A stretch of DNA of 64,000 nucleotides from Avena insularis (lineage: Eukaryota; Streptophyta; Magnoliopsida; Poales; Poaceae): assembly GCA_023614405.1 (NCBI GenBank), contig CM042685.1, forward strand, positions 92,494,684 through 92,558,683. Reading direction: 5' to 3'. Numbering within the stretch: position 1 is the first letter of the stretch; every line of letters starts with the position of its first letter. Position numbers and translations under genes: made by a program. Below, in pieces: positions 10,178-21,600 of this stretch. The notes below the pieces were generated by a model. It made no database searches. It was given only the letters and a program-made list of their open reading frames with translations, and was not told the DNA's origin.

Positions 10178-12010
10178 CTCTCCTCCCCAACACCACCCAT
10201 GGCGACCTAGGTCGCGTACGCGCTGTCGGGGATCTCGCGGATGCAGATGATGTGGATGGCATCGATGTGTGCTGAGGGTGCTGATGGGGAGAGGAGCAGG
10301 AGGTCCATGGAGATGACAACGCCCCTGCTGACGTTGGTGCCCCTCACGACGAGGAGGCAGAGGTGGGTTCCGGCCCTGGGCTAGACCCCAAATTTGGTCG
10401 TCTCCTTGTTATCCACCGAGTTGTTCACTCGATTTTCTAATCCCTATGCAGATGGCGGTGACGATGGCTACGACGGTGCATGGGACCGAGATGGTCGTGG
10501 CAGGGGCGCCTGCGACAGCGGTGGCCATCGCTGCTTCCGTGGCGGCGCAGAGACTGCTGGCTCTTCTCGTGGTTACACATGTTCAGGGGGATTAGGGTAT
10601 CATATGTGAATGCTTCTTTTTCAGTTCAGTTCATATGCACATAATTTCCTAACACATGCTTCTTGGTATACACTTGATTGACCAACTTCTGCTGCTTGGT
10701 ATACACATGTCTTAGATACTCTACTTGTAAGTGAAACAAATATCATGTTTAGTTATGGCAATACCATGATGTTATGTACTTACATCTAGGCTTCCTTTTG
10801 ATCCAGGACTACTTGTGTGTATATTGATGTTATGTACTTATATCATCTGGATGGAAGATTCCTATTCAGTTTTGTTCCATTTTTTACCTTGTACACATTG
10901 TTTTTGGTATTTCTCTGATCAATGAAAGAAGCGTTGATATAAGATTGATCTAGTTGCTATGATAAAAGTGACTGTGAGCATGTAGTCGATATATGAATAC
11001 CGTGAGATTTATTTCATGTTGTCCTTAGGATATGTCTGCCCATCCATGGCTGCTCCCCTAGAGACTACTACTAGTCTTCAGTTATTACGGCGAGGTCGTA
11101 GAATGGTGGTGGTCTTGCGTGCCGGTGAGATGGCCCCTCTCTATCCAACCTAGTCACAATACGAAGATCAGACGCAACCTCATCGAGAGCACCTCCGGAA
11201 GCAGGGGTCTCTAGATGGTAATGTGTTCTTGTTCTGAACCTTCACTTGAAAGGTTTACTACCTGGTGCGATTTACTGCTAAATCTGCATGCCTTGTTATC
11301 TTTTGGGACCAAGGGTCCTGCCTTTAGCCTGTAGATTTAGTATGTGGGACAGTAGTTGTAGTTTGGATATGTGGGAGTGAAAAAATGTGAAGTGGGTAGC
11401 AATTTGGATAGGTACATGGTCTGGTGCATGTAGAATGCTATGGCATTATCATTTCTGAATATATTTTATAATTGTTAATTGTATCCTATAATAGGATTGA
11501 GCTAATGTGAGTCATTTTGCAATTTTCGTAGGTGGGTGTGGTATGATACATTCAGAATGCTTGGCATTATTTACCTCTGTGTTGAGTAAGCATGAAAAAA
11601 GTGGTTATTGTTTATCTTCCATCGATTTGGATTTTAGTATTCCCCTCAAGTGTTGATATGTGAGTTCCTATAGCATTGAAGGCTATAGAATTGAAACTGC
11701 TTGATGAATTAGCATTTAAACTAGTTTGCATTTAAATTACTGTATTGATGTTCATTGTTGGTATCCTTATATTACAATGTCATGCATACTATTGTATACT
11801 TGATAGTTAAATGTTATTTCTGTTTCTTGCATCACATGGTAATTTTAAGAAGTACCATTATATTCAATCAATTCTATGGTTATCTTGTTCCATGCCCATC
11901 GTATGATTGTAATTTTGAAATTTGCTGTATATAATTAGCTTATTACAAGCTATATAATTTTGTTAAATTTTTCTGCTGATTACAAGATTGGATTATTCGT
12001 AGATTGATGG
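10178..12010. other. Unassigned stretch with gene-like GC-rich start, then AT-rich sequence
   Basis: From 10178 to about 10590 the sequence is GC-rich and open in several frames, including a 47-codon plus-strand frame starting at 10451 (MAVTMATTVHG). The rest is AT-rich and intron-like up to the transporter exon at 12011. A further exon-like block may lie at about 11030-11220 but I cannot name a protein. The whole of 10.2-13.7 kb may be cargo of the element that ends at 13740. Confidence 0.3.
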
Positions 12011-12189
12011 GACCTAGCATGGTTCAGCGTCGGCACGGTGATTGGGGCAAGGATCTTCGTTCTCATGGGGCAGGAGGCCAAGGAGGTGGCCGACCTGAGC
12101 ATGGTTCTCTTGTACACCATGTCTGGAGTGTCGGCCATACTATCGGTGTTCTGTTACACCGAGTTTGCCATTGAGATTACAGTCGCATG
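12011..12189 (+). pseudogene. Exon fragment of a cationic amino-acid transporter (CAT family, APC superfamily)
   Basis: The plus strand translates to DLAWFSVGTVIGARIFVLMG, then QEAKEVADLSMVLLYTMSG and VSAILSVFCYTEFAIEITVA. This follows the first two membrane segments of plant CAT transporters, which import basic amino acids across the plasma membrane or tonoplast. The G(A/V)xxGAGIFV loop, a substrate-binding signature of the APC superfamily, is present but with Arg in place of Gly (VIGARIFV), a change likely to damage function. Homology stops after the TVA. An in-frame stop lies just upstream and no neighbouring CAT exon is visible. It is a captured or decayed fragment within transposon DNA. 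Confidence 0.75.
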
Positions 12190-13480
12190 TTACTCCATCG
12201 ACCCATCTCCATGCATTGATCACCTTATTGAAATCTTTGTTTGTTCAAGCTATTTTTCCATGCAACCTCGTACATTATTAGATTAGTCCCCATTGTTAGT
12301 CAAGATCATAGTTAGGAGATTCCTGTTGTCTCTGCCCATTCCTTACCATAAATTATTATTCTTTGAATAGTTATTGAGGAAGCTCAACAATGGAGCCGAG
12401 GTTTTGAAATCTGAACTGTAATTTTCATGCTACTCTTTGTGAACAATCAAATTTTAGTAATTATACTGATCCAGTTCTTTAGTTGTTGCTTACCTTTTCT
12501 TTTTCTCACTGTTGCTGCACTGGTTGATCTTGTATTCTATACTGTAGTAATTAACAACTCATGCACTATGATCTATTTGGAACCAGTTGGCATACTTGTA
12601 CTCCAGGTCCCTACTTATTACTATATGCACTTCAATTAGTTATACACCAATATTCATGTGGAATCATCAATTAATTTTTTTTGTTTGCAAGTCTATCTAA
12701 CATAATCGGTTATTCGGTATGTAGTTCACCTCAATTCCAGAAGAAAGGTATGATCAATACATAAGAAGTCCAGATTTTATAAAGGACTACATCTTTCTAG
12801 GATGTTGCATTCTTTCCCTGGCCCGGGTCAGTCTGTCATGTCAGTCGCATTAAGGTTCAGGTGCATGCTTATATATTTCATCACCTACTTATGGTCCTGA
12901 TTATTGATCGACTCTTACTAATTACTCCTCATATGCGTTGAGTGCAGCATTGATAACGTTGAGAATATTTGGAATGAAGTTTGCCTAGCAACCAGTGCTC
13001 TCGCTTGAAGAAGTGAAGAAGCGGGAAGTCCTACTGAACAAAGACTAGTTAATTATATTGTACTAGGATTGTACTATGATTGATTGGTCATTTTTTGTGT
13101 CATGAACCATGTAATTGTTGTAATAGACCAATTTCGTTGATATTTGAAATTTTTCTCGTGTTATTAGTTTTGATTCAAATACTGGTTACTTGGTTTCAAA
13201 ATGTGGAAACTGGAATTTGTCAAATGGGTCTAGTAGTAAAATAAAAAATCAAAATAATGTTGAAAGTTATGAAGAAAATGATTGTAAAAAGGCTTGAGGC
13301 CCATAAAATGCTGGAATAGCCCAAAATAAATGTAAGGTAATAGGCCAAGGACTAGAGAAGAACGACAGAAGCCCAAAGAAAATTGCACACTAAAGGGCCA
13401 GGCATAAAGAAGAAAAAGGCTGGAATTATTGAGCTTGGCCTATTCAGACCTCCAAAATGGACTCGACTGATTTCAATTTA
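12190..13480. other. AT-rich stretch without a supported gene
   Basis: Includes intron-like sequence and short frames (for example 12427-12639) that are hydrophobic because of T-richness. A conceivable terminal exon lies near 12950-13050 after an acceptor-like GAGTGCAG, but its protein is not recognisable. Confidence 0.35.
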
Positions 13481-13740
13481 AGATGAATTAATTTCGTCAC
13501 AATTTTGACACGTAGGATCTGACTTGGCTAGGCTAGATGGCCCATGACGATATTGGATCGTCATAGACGTTATGACGATCCAATATCATCATAGACGGTT
13601 ATGAAGATTTTACCAAAAATATCGTTATAGTTCATTTGCGATGCCCAGCTTTCGACGATTTCAAAATCGTCATAAACGGACTACTATGACAATTTTGTGA
13701 CGAAAATGGAGGGTCATATACAGCCAGATTCCTTGTAGTG
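13481..13740. mobile_element. CACTA-type transposon terminus (right-facing end)
   Basis: Ends in CCTTGTAGTG, the reverse of the grass CACTACAAGG start. The inner 250 bp holds repeated inverted words around GACGAT/ATCGTC, including a hairpin-forming pair (GATATTGGATCGTCAT and its complement, 13548-13590). The target copy would be TGA (13741-13743). No left CACTA end is visible in the 5 kb to the left. The flank on the right is Gypsy gag, so the element may have inserted into that retrotransposon. Confidence 0.6.
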
Positions 13741-13743
13741 TGA

Positions 13744-14571
13744 TTACGCGCTAGGCCGTGCGAGCAGGGTCATTGTCTTCACCGAAGTTTAGGGAGCGGC
13801 CCTGAACGCTGGGGTTCAGGTGTGTCCTGATGCGGCATTGGTGGTAGAGCGACAACTCCTGCACTGTTGCTTGCTCGAGGCGGAACTTCTCGCGTTCGGC
13901 CAGCTTGTTGCGTGTCGCCTCCTCCAGCTATAAGCGGGCCTCCTCGACCTCCCCGCTTTTGCGGTCGGCGGGATTGGCGTGGATAAGGGGTCTGGCGGGG
14001 CGCTTGTTCCGCTCGCCATATAGGTCGCGATGAAGAGACTGGATTCGACGTGGAGATCGCCGGAAATTTCTGACTTAGAGTCAGAGTCGAAGATCTCGAG
14101 GATGGAGGAATCCTCGAAATCCCCCGCGTTGGAGACTCGCGCGATGGAGCCTTCTAGTGACACAACAATGATGGACCCGGTGGCTAAGGCGAGAGTCGCT
14201 GAGTCGGCATCGTCGTGAAGGGTCGCGTCGTCCGCGGCCGTGTCATTCTCGGCCACGTTGTTGTTGGCCAAGTAGTAATCGGAGGTGAGGCGATGGATGG
14301 TATAGACCAGACTCTCAGAGAGCCGATCGCATGGTGGTGACTCGCTGATGAGATCTGTGTCCTCAGAGATGACGACGTCCGTGAAGCCAACGAAGAGGTT
14401 GATGGTGTCGACTGGCATGATGACGCTGCGTGTGACTGGGCGTGACACCGGGACATAGCTGCTGGGCAAGATCTGGAGGATCTCGCCGCACGCGATCATG
14501 CGGCCGGTGGCGATCGACCGGTTGATTGGTAAGTAGGGCCTCACCACAGAACTCAGGCCGAGGCGGCCATG
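13744..14571 (-). pseudogene. Gag-like 5' coding region of a minus-strand Gypsy element
   Basis: Downstream (minus strand) of a degenerate PBS lies a long open stretch rich in Ser, Asp and Glu (325 codons if the upstream LTR part is counted). It then shifts frame at about 13925: the alternative frame reads EEATRNKLAEREKFRLEQAT and later YHQCRIRTHLNPSVQGRSL, the charged helical type of sequence seen in gag of large, often non-autonomous grass Gypsy families. It is cut off at 13743 by the CACTA end. Which Gypsy family it is remains open. It is not functional. Confidence 0.5.
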
Positions 14572-14588
14572 CCCCATGGTGGGTGCCA
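14572..14588 (-). promoter_or_regulatory. Degenerate primer-binding site of the Gypsy element
   Basis: The minus strand reads TGGCACCCACCATGGGG. It differs at two positions from the TGGCGCCCACCGTGGGG phrase found just after the 5' LTR in many grass Gypsy elements. It marks the border between LTR/leader and gag. Confidence 0.55.
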
Positions 14589-14599
14589 CTTTCGTGGGA

Positions 14600-15079
14600 A
14601 TGGCCATGACAGATGTTGTGACTAGCAACGAGTAGTAGTAGGAAGGGCAAGGAAGGCCAGCCATCTGCGGTGCAAGATGAGAGCGGAGACACAAGGGTTT
14701 ACCCAGGTTTGGCCTCCCGGAGGTTAAAGACCTACTCCAGCTAGATTGTATTATCGAGAGATTACAAGGGTGGCGAGATCGGCGGCTAGACACCGAGTCG
14801 ATGGGCTGTATGATGGAACGTGAGTACAGAGAGTACCGTAGGGAGGTTTATATAGGGGCACCTTTCTAGGGTTTACAGATATACAACCGAGTTAGTTAAG
14901 GACTCGGAGGCTTGACCTAATCCGACTGGGCCTAGCTACGCTCTTGGGCCTCTAGCTTCCAGTCGCCAGGCTCCTTCTTGGGTCGTGATCCAGTCGCTGT
15001 CCTGCAGGCCCACTTGCTGAGAGTCATATCCAGTAGGGAACGTCCTGCTGGGCATACCCCATTCGGCATATCCCCATCA
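14600..15079 (-). mobile_element. 5' LTR of the minus-strand Gypsy element
   Basis: The minus strand begins TGATGGGGATATGCC at 15079 and runs to an uncertain end near 14600, before the PBS. A TATA box (CCTATATAAACC, about 14849-14860) lies in mid-LTR. Downstream is the phrase with ACCCTTGTGTCTCCG near the LTR end, familiar from wheat Gypsy LTRs. There is no matching 3' LTR in the window, so the element is truncated. Confidence 0.55.
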
Positions 15080-15715
15080 CATGAAGTTCTGGTCAACCTG
15101 TGAAGGCTGATGTGCATAGTTTTGATAATAAAAGCAATCTTTGAGGAAAGGTTTATGAAAACCGCATAGTACCAAGGACTAATAACCCAAGGTGGTATAT
15201 AGAGCATCAAACTTCCCATCCTACATTTAATGAACTTGCTGGGTAACGCTGTTACTCACTCTTTCCTTTTATCCCCTGCTTAGACTCTGAGGAGCCACAA
15301 AACACTCTGATGTACGTGGCTGAAGGACAAGAGGATGTCTACTACGAGGAAATTGACCTATCCGGAGGAGTGGAATGGTTGGACTAAGAGATACGCTATG
15401 GAGTGGAGGGCAACGAGTCTGAGTAGTTGCCTTAGTTATTAGTAAACCAATTGAGCCGAGCAACATAAACTTTATATAATAATTTGTTGAGCTCAATTTA
15501 GAGTATGAGTTTAAAACTTTGATCTTCTGATGAAACTTCTTAAGTTTGGTTTGTAAGTTTGAATCACTTGAAATTCTGAACTTCTGGTATTGTAATCATA
15601 TTGAATTATGTATGTTTGTAATATGGACCCGCAATGTTTCTGTTGTACCACTATGAGGGATGTGATATTTACGGAATGGTGTTCTATGGATGTCATGTCA
15701 ACGAATATAGTGTGG
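15080..15715 (+). mobile_element. LTR-like remnant with spliced-leader motif, plus strand
   Basis: The stretch has the pattern CTTGCTGGGTAACGCTGTTACTCA, here mentioned as positions 15235-15260, followed by a T-rich tract and an acceptor-like CCCCTGCTTAG at about 15280, then an exon-like GAGGAGCCACAAAACAC. This donor-free intron tail occurs in the 3' part of several chromovirus-type LTRs in Triticeae. A related motif is seen at 62150-62180 on the opposite strand. No coding function. Confidence 0.35.
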
Positions 15716-16130
15716 TACACATGCAGTGATATGCAGGGTCACCGCAAAACATGAAGCAGAAATAATGTTTGGACTGAGCACTAAAACATAATAAAAATTA
15801 TTCAGTTCCATAATGAATCCGTAAGGTAAATGAAGTTGCATCGTGCCGACTTCTAATGCAGCGACTCTCACTTTGTTATCGACTCTGATATCAACCTCAC
15901 CTCTTTTTATGCTCCTAGTTCTTACCAGTCCCTGCAACGAGTTGCAAATGTGAATAACTAATCCAGTATCATATACCCAAGAACTATTATGTGCATCAGC
16001 AAGATAGATGTCTATAACATTGCAAACACGTGTACCTAAGTCGGAAGTCATACCTCCACTCTTGGCTTTGTCGGCCAAATAATTGCTGCAGATCCTCTTC
16101 TAGTGTCCATCCTCCTTGCAGTAGAAGCAA
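15716..16130 (-). pseudogene. Copia element 2: zinc knuckle and protease remnant
   Basis: The minus strand shows a CX2CX4H zinc knuckle (CFYCKEDGH, about 16093-16131) with a stop where a Trp is usual. It is followed by a Copia aspartic protease whose catalytic triplet region reads WVYDTGLVIHICN, a DTG with Leu where Ser or Ala is usual. The domain continues through LEVGTMQLHLP and NNFYYVLVLSPNIIS and ends abruptly near 15716, where unrelated LTR-like DNA joins. Integrase, RT and RNase H of this element are missing. Confidence 0.75.
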
Positions 16131-16434
16131 CTGGATCCGGCTGAAGGAGATGGCTTAGTCACTGAGAAAAATTTGGGACCGAGTCCTAGCCCTGCTTTCC
16201 TCCCGACTTAGCTTTTTTCTTAGATCAAGAACTCTTCATTAACTTAGCCTTATTCTGCACCATCAACACTTCATTGGCGCCCTTCTTTAGATCCCCCTCC
16301 GCTTGCTTGAGCATCCCATGCAATTCAGTGAGCTTCTTATCCATAACATGCATGTGGTAGTTTGATATGAATTAACCATACGCACAAGGAAGAGTGTTCA
16401 GAATTATGTCCGTAGCGAACTCTTCGCTAATGGG
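16131..16434 (-). pseudogene. Copia element 2: degraded gag C-terminal linker
   Basis: The basic, Lys-rich linker between gag and the zinc knuckle lies here on the minus strand, broken by stops and frame changes. It is recognisable mainly from its position between the two better-preserved parts. Confidence 0.45.
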
Positions 16435-16900
16435 CTAGCCAAGCCTCTCTAGACTACACGTAACCAACCAATTTGATCACATGCGGACTCGGTGGATTAC
16501 CATCCTTAAGCTTGCAACTCAGCAAAGCCTGAGAGACTTGATACCTCTCATTCTTCGCCTGAACCTGGAACATAATTTTTAGGCTTTCGATCATATCGTA
16601 GGCCTCAACATTCTCGATATTTTCCTGCAAGTCTGGTTCCATGTAAGCAATCATAACACATCTAATATCCATGGACTCATCGTTAGCCTGACGGTAGGCA
16701 TTGGTGGTAGAGCAAGTCGCATTCTTATCCGACTCATCTCGAAGTGGGTTATCTAGGACATGGTCCTTCTTTTCTTGTTTGAGAACAATTCTCAGATTTC
16801 GATACTAGTTGGTAAAATTAGTGTCGTTCAGTTTATCTTTCTCAAGAATGGTTGTCAAAGAAAAACCGGATATCTGAGGGTGACTGTTACTTGGTGCCAT
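16435..16900 (-). pseudogene. Copia element 2: gag
   Basis: From an ATG at 16900 the minus strand reads MAPSNSHPQISGF, then KLNDTNFTN, a stop (TAG at about 16805-16807, Trp in the family), and continues YRNLRIVLKQEKK. Further on come VEAYDMIESLKIMFQ, NERYQVSQALLSCKL and SPHVIKLVGYV, the conserved core of Copia gag (UBN2-type). Gag forms the virus-like particle that packages element RNA. The reading frame is otherwise open to about 16435. The leader upstream of the ATG is split by the BARE-like insertion at 17145. Confidence 0.8.
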
Positions 16901-17139
16901 GATCTACAACAGAAAATATGCAAAAAACTTAAGACATGTATTCATAAAAGAGCAAGCATATTAAACACTTTAATTTTTATTCTCCCAATAGAACCAACAC
17001 CCCTCCGATGGTTACATAGTGATTCAGGATCCTAGATAAGCAAGTCGGCTAGTGAGATTTAGCATCACCACTAGCGGCCGATCTAGGTAGACAAGTCCTT
17101 GTCAATCACATATCATACGACTTCTGTTGGTCGGGTGGC
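16901..17139 (-). mobile_element. Copia element 2: leader, left part
   Basis: Untranslated leader between the gag ATG and the BARE-like insertion. It resumes at 25803 on the other side of the insertion. No other feature seen. Confidence 0.7.
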
Positions 17140-17144
17140 ATCAC
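17140..17144. repeat. Target-site duplication ATCAC (left copy)
   Basis: Five bases, ATCAC, directly outside the left LTR of the BARE-like element. An identical copy is at 25798-25802. Confidence 0.9.
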
Positions 17145-18850
17145 TGAAGGGTTTCGTAGCATAGTAAATCAAAATTTTCTACGGATGCGAATGGGAAAAG
17201 CCAAGATCTAATCTAGGAGATGCAAACAACGAGGGGGGATAGATGAGATCTTCATACCCTTGAAGATTAGCACAACGGAACGTTCAATGGAACATGGTTG
17301 ATGTAGTCGTACTCGCTTCTCCTCCTCGCGATCCGATCCGATCTAACACCGCAATTGGCGATGCCTCCGAGAGATGCACACGTGCGGCACCTGGACGTAT
17401 CCTCCTTCCTCGGTCTAGCAAGTGGGGTGGAGAGATAGGTTGGATCTACAGCACGACAGCGTGGTGCAAGCGGTGGAGAGTTTCTGCGGCAGGGCTTCGC
17501 CTACGCGCAGTCGGGAGGGAGAGAGAGAGGAGGGCAGAAGGGCGGCTAGGGCTTGAGGAGGAGGTGTGGGGAGGGTGCGCCCCTAGCCCTCTTTATATAT
17601 AGGGGTGGGCGGCTGGCCCTTGCCCCTCCCCCAATCCCTAGGGCCGGCGGCCAAGGAGGGAGGAGTGGGGGGCAAGTCCCCCCTTCTAGGGTTTCCCCTA
17701 GGGCTTGGCCGGCTGGGCCTATGGGGCCTTGTGCCCCTGGCCCAATGCGGCCAGGGCACTCCCTCGTAGGCCCACACCCCCTCCCGACAAGTGGGGCCAC
17801 ATTGGTCCCACTCCGGAAGGTTCTAGAAGCTTCCGGTACAATACTGAACAATCCAAAACAATTCCGAACTCCAAAATCTGCTTTGCCTTATATGAATCTT
17901 TTTTTCCGGACCATTCTGGAACCTCCCGTGACCTCCTGGATCTCATCCGAGACTCTGAACAAAAACTCATAAACCAATTATCCAATCTATCCTAGCGTCG
18001 AGACACGTTAAGTGTGTGACCCTTCGGGTTCGAGAATATGCAGACATGATCTTCTATCAATAATCAATAGCAGGGTCTGGAAACCCATATTGACTCCCAC
18101 ACATTCATCGATGATCATATCAGATGAACCACGATGCTAGGATTCAATCAATCCCATATATATATTCCCTTCGTCGCGCAATATTTTACTTGCCCGAGAT
18201 TCGATCGTCGGTACCGGCATACCTAGTTCAATCTCGTTCACAGCAAGTACTTTACTCGTTCCGTAATCTGAATCACTTTGTGATTAACTCCTTAACCACG
18301 TGCTTGCAAGTGGTGTTGATATCGATTACCGAGTTTGCCCGAAGTATATCTCTCCGACTTGGGAGGAAAAAATCACATCTCGATACATACAACCCAACAG
18401 GTACTTTCCGATCACCTGAGAGACACCTTTATGATCACCCTCTCATAGGATGACGTTTGATGACCTCAAAGCTTTCTTCCGATACCAGGGAGTTGCATTA
18501 TCTCATGGTCTAAGGAATACAATATTTGACATAAGAAAAGATTCGCAAAGATGAACACGATGACACGATCTAATTGCTCTGCTTAATTTGGGTCTGTCCA
18601 TCATATCATTCTCCCAATGATATGATCTCATTATTAATCGACAACTCATGTCTATGGTTAGGAAACCTTAACCATCATTAATCAATGAGCTAGTCCATAG
18701 AGGCGTACTAGGGACACGGTGTTGTTCACAAACCACACAAGTATTAAAGTTTCCGCTTAATACAATTCTAGCATGGAATATAAACTTTATCATGAACAAG
18801 AATTATAATAATAACATCTTTATTATTGCCACTAGGGCATAATTCCAATA
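17145..18850 (-). repeat. 3' LTR of the BARE-like element
   Basis: On the minus strand it begins TATTGGAATTATGCCCTAG (the usual TGTTGG start has changed to TATTGG) and ends AACCCTTCA. A TATA box (CCTATATATAAAG, about 17591-17603) marks the promoter. Compared with the 5' LTR it lacks a roughly 12-bp CTAGAAGCTCCC-type insertion near 17690. Long open frames within the GC-rich part are shadows. Confidence 0.93.
17591..17603 (-). promoter_or_regulatory. TATA box in 3' LTR
   Basis: CCTATATATAAAG on the minus strand, in the GC-rich leader-proximal part of the LTR, matching the copy at 24525-24537. Confidence 0.7.
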
Positions 18851-18865
18851 GTCTCCCACTTGCAC
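18851..18865 (-). promoter_or_regulatory. Polypurine tract of the BARE-like element
   Basis: TGCAAGTGGGAGAC on the minus strand abuts the 3' LTR start. It primes plus-strand DNA synthesis in reverse transcription. Confidence 0.85.
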
Positions 18866-18878
18866 TAGAGTCAATATT

Positions 18879-21600
18879 CTAGTTTACATCTGGCAACAAT
18901 CTAACACCAATGGCACTAAGGTGCTGATCATGTTTTTCTCTTGGAAGAGGTTTAGTCAATGGATCTGCCACATTCATATCTGTATGTACTTTGATAATCT
19001 TCAGATCTCCATCTGTTATATAATCTCGGATTATATGAAACTGGCGGTTGATATGCTTGGTCTTTGGATGATATCTTGGTTCCTTAGCTAGTGCTATGGC
19101 GCCAGTGTTGTCACACAATATCTCCAGTGGGTCCAAGGCACTTGGAACCACACCAAGCTCAGTGATGAAGTTCCTGATCCAAACTCCTACACTTGACGCT
19201 TCTGCAGCAGCCATGTATTCCGCTTCTACTGTAGATCCCACGATCACGCTTTGCATGCAGCTTCTCCAGCTCACAGCTCCTCCATTGAAAATATAAATGT
19301 ATCCTGTCTGAGATTTAGAATCATCCTTGTCGGTGTCGAAACTAGCGTCGACGTAACCCTTTACGACGAGATGTTCATCACCTCCATAGACTAAGAACAT
19401 TTCTTTAGTCCTATTTAAATACTTTAGGATGTTCTTCACGGCTGTCCAGTGTTCCACTCCTAGATCAGTTTGGTATCTGCTCGTCAAACTAAGAGCATTG
19501 GACACATCCGGTCTAGTACACAGCATTTCATACATGATAGAACCTATGGCCGAGGCATAAGGCACTTTGCTCATAGCTTCTCTATCATTTACCGTAGCTG
19601 GACACTGAGCCTTGCTCAATATCTTACCTGACAACATAGGCACTGAACCTTTCTTTGCCTTATCCATTCTGAACCTTTTCAGAACTTTGTCTAGGTATGT
19701 ACTCTGGCTTAAAGCTATTAGGCGTCTTTGTCTATCTCTATAGATTTTGATGCCTAATATATAAGCAGCTTCCCCTAGGTCTTTCATTGAAAAACATCTG
19801 TTCAAATAACTCTTCACATCGTTAAGCATGTCAATGTCATTTCCAATAATCAATATGTCATCCACATATAGTACCAGAAATGTCACTGAGCTCCCACTCA
19901 CTTTCTTGTAGATACAAGCTTCGTAGCAATTTGGAACAAATCCAAAGCACTTGATCACTTGATCAAAACGAAGGTTCCAACTCCGAGATGCTTGCTTCAG
20001 TCCATAAATGGAACGCTGAAGTTTGCACACTTTATCAGCATTCTTAGGATCGACAAAACCTTCGGGTTGCATCATATACAACTCTTCATCAATGTTGCCA
20101 TTGAGGAACGCAGTCTTGACATCCATCTGCCATATTTCATAATCATGAAACGCAGCAATTGATAATAAAATCCGAATGGACTTAAACATCGCTACGGGAG
20201 ATAAAGTCTCATCGTAGTCAACACCTTGAACTTGTCGAAAACCTTTCGCGACAAGTCGAGCTTTATAGACAGTAACATTACCATCCGCGTCCATTTTCTT
20301 ATTGAATATCCATTTGCACTCAACGACCTTTCGGTCGCTAGGAGGGTCCACCAAAGTCCATACATGGTTTTCGCTCATGGATCCCAATTTGGATTTCATG
20401 GCCTCTAGCCATTTCTCAGAGTCTGGGCTCATCACTGCTTCCTCATAGTTCGCAGGTTCACTATCGTCTACTAAACAGATAGTTAAGACAGGGTTGCCAT
20501 ACCACTCAGGAGGGGCATGCGACCTTGTCGACCTGCAACGTTTAGTAGTAGCATCGTCCGAAGCTTCATGATCCTCGTCATTAGCTTCCTCTATTGTTGG
20601 TGTAGACGACACTTGAACAATTTCAGGTGCTGCGCTACTCTCCAACTCAAGAGAAGGTTCAATAACCTCGTCTAGCTCTACCTTCCTCCCACTCACTTCT
20701 TTCGAGAGAAACTCCTTCTCAAGAAAGGATCCGTTCTTTGCGACAAACACTTTGCCTTCAGTTCTGTGATAGAAGGTATACCCAATAGTTTCCTTAGGGC
20801 ATCCTATGAAGACGCATTTCTCCGCTTTGGGTTCGAGCTTGTCCGCCATCAACTTCTTGACGTAAGCTTCGCATCCCCAAACTATAAGAAATGACAACTT
20901 AGGTTTAGCACCAAACCACAGTTCATACGATGTCGTCTCAACGGATTTAGATGGTGCCCTATTTAAAGTGAATGCAGCGGTTTCTAATGCATAACCCCAA
21001 AATGATAACGGCAAATCATTAAGAGACATCATTGATCGCACCATATCTAATAGAGTTCGATTCCAGCGTTCGGACACACCATTGCGCTGTGGTGTTCCGG
21101 GTGGCGTGAGTTGCGAAACGATTCCGCTTGCTTTAAGATGCGTGAGAAAATCATAACTCAAATATTCACCTCCATGATCGGATCGTAGAAACTTAATTTT
21201 TCTGTTACGATGGTTTTCCACTTCATTCTGAAATTCTTTGAACTTTTCAAATGTTTCAGATTTATGTTTCATTAAATAGATATACCCATATCTACTTAAG
21301 TCATCAGTAAAAGTGAGAAAGTGGCGATATCCACCGTGCGTCAAAACACTCATCGGTCTGCATACATCGGTATGTATGATTTCCAACAAGTCCGTTGCTC
21401 GCTCCATCATTCCGGAGAACGGGGCTTTGATCATCTTACCCATGAGGTATGGCTCGCATGTGTCAAATGATTCAAAATCAAGAGACTCCAAAAGTCCATC
21501 AGAATGGAGTTTCTTCATGCGTTTTACACCAATATGACCTAGACGGCAATGCCACAAATAAGTAGTATTATCACTATCTACCTTGCATCTCTTTGCCCAA
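18879..21600 (-). pseudogene. BARE-like pol: integrase, reverse transcriptase, RNase H
   Basis: An open frame of 892 codons runs from a Leu codon (Leu-Trp-His-Cys, 21557) to a stop at 18879, and continues upstream in frame to about 21595. It starts with the gag-pre-integrase HHCC region (WHCRLGHIG). Counting from 21557, the integrase triad is D64, D127 and E163 with the expected 35-residue gap. RT follows, with YVDD at 564-567 preceded by the QMDVKTAFLNG motif, then RNase H with D737, E778 and D816 and the ADPLTKPLP tail. All catalytic residues are present. A frameshift at about 21590-21600 separates it from protease, so it is not expressed as one polyprotein. Confidence 0.92.

Noticed and set aside
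13816..14793. A single 325-codon gene on the minus strand
   Set aside because: It runs through the LTR, across the PBS and into gag, then the gag-like reading moves to another frame. The start codon lies in the LTR, so it is not one real gene.
17546..17995. Pro/Gly-rich frames of 60-139 codons in the BARE-like LTRs (also 24487-24943)
   Set aside because: GC-rich LTR leader sequence open in several frames on both strands; known non-coding part of such LTRs.
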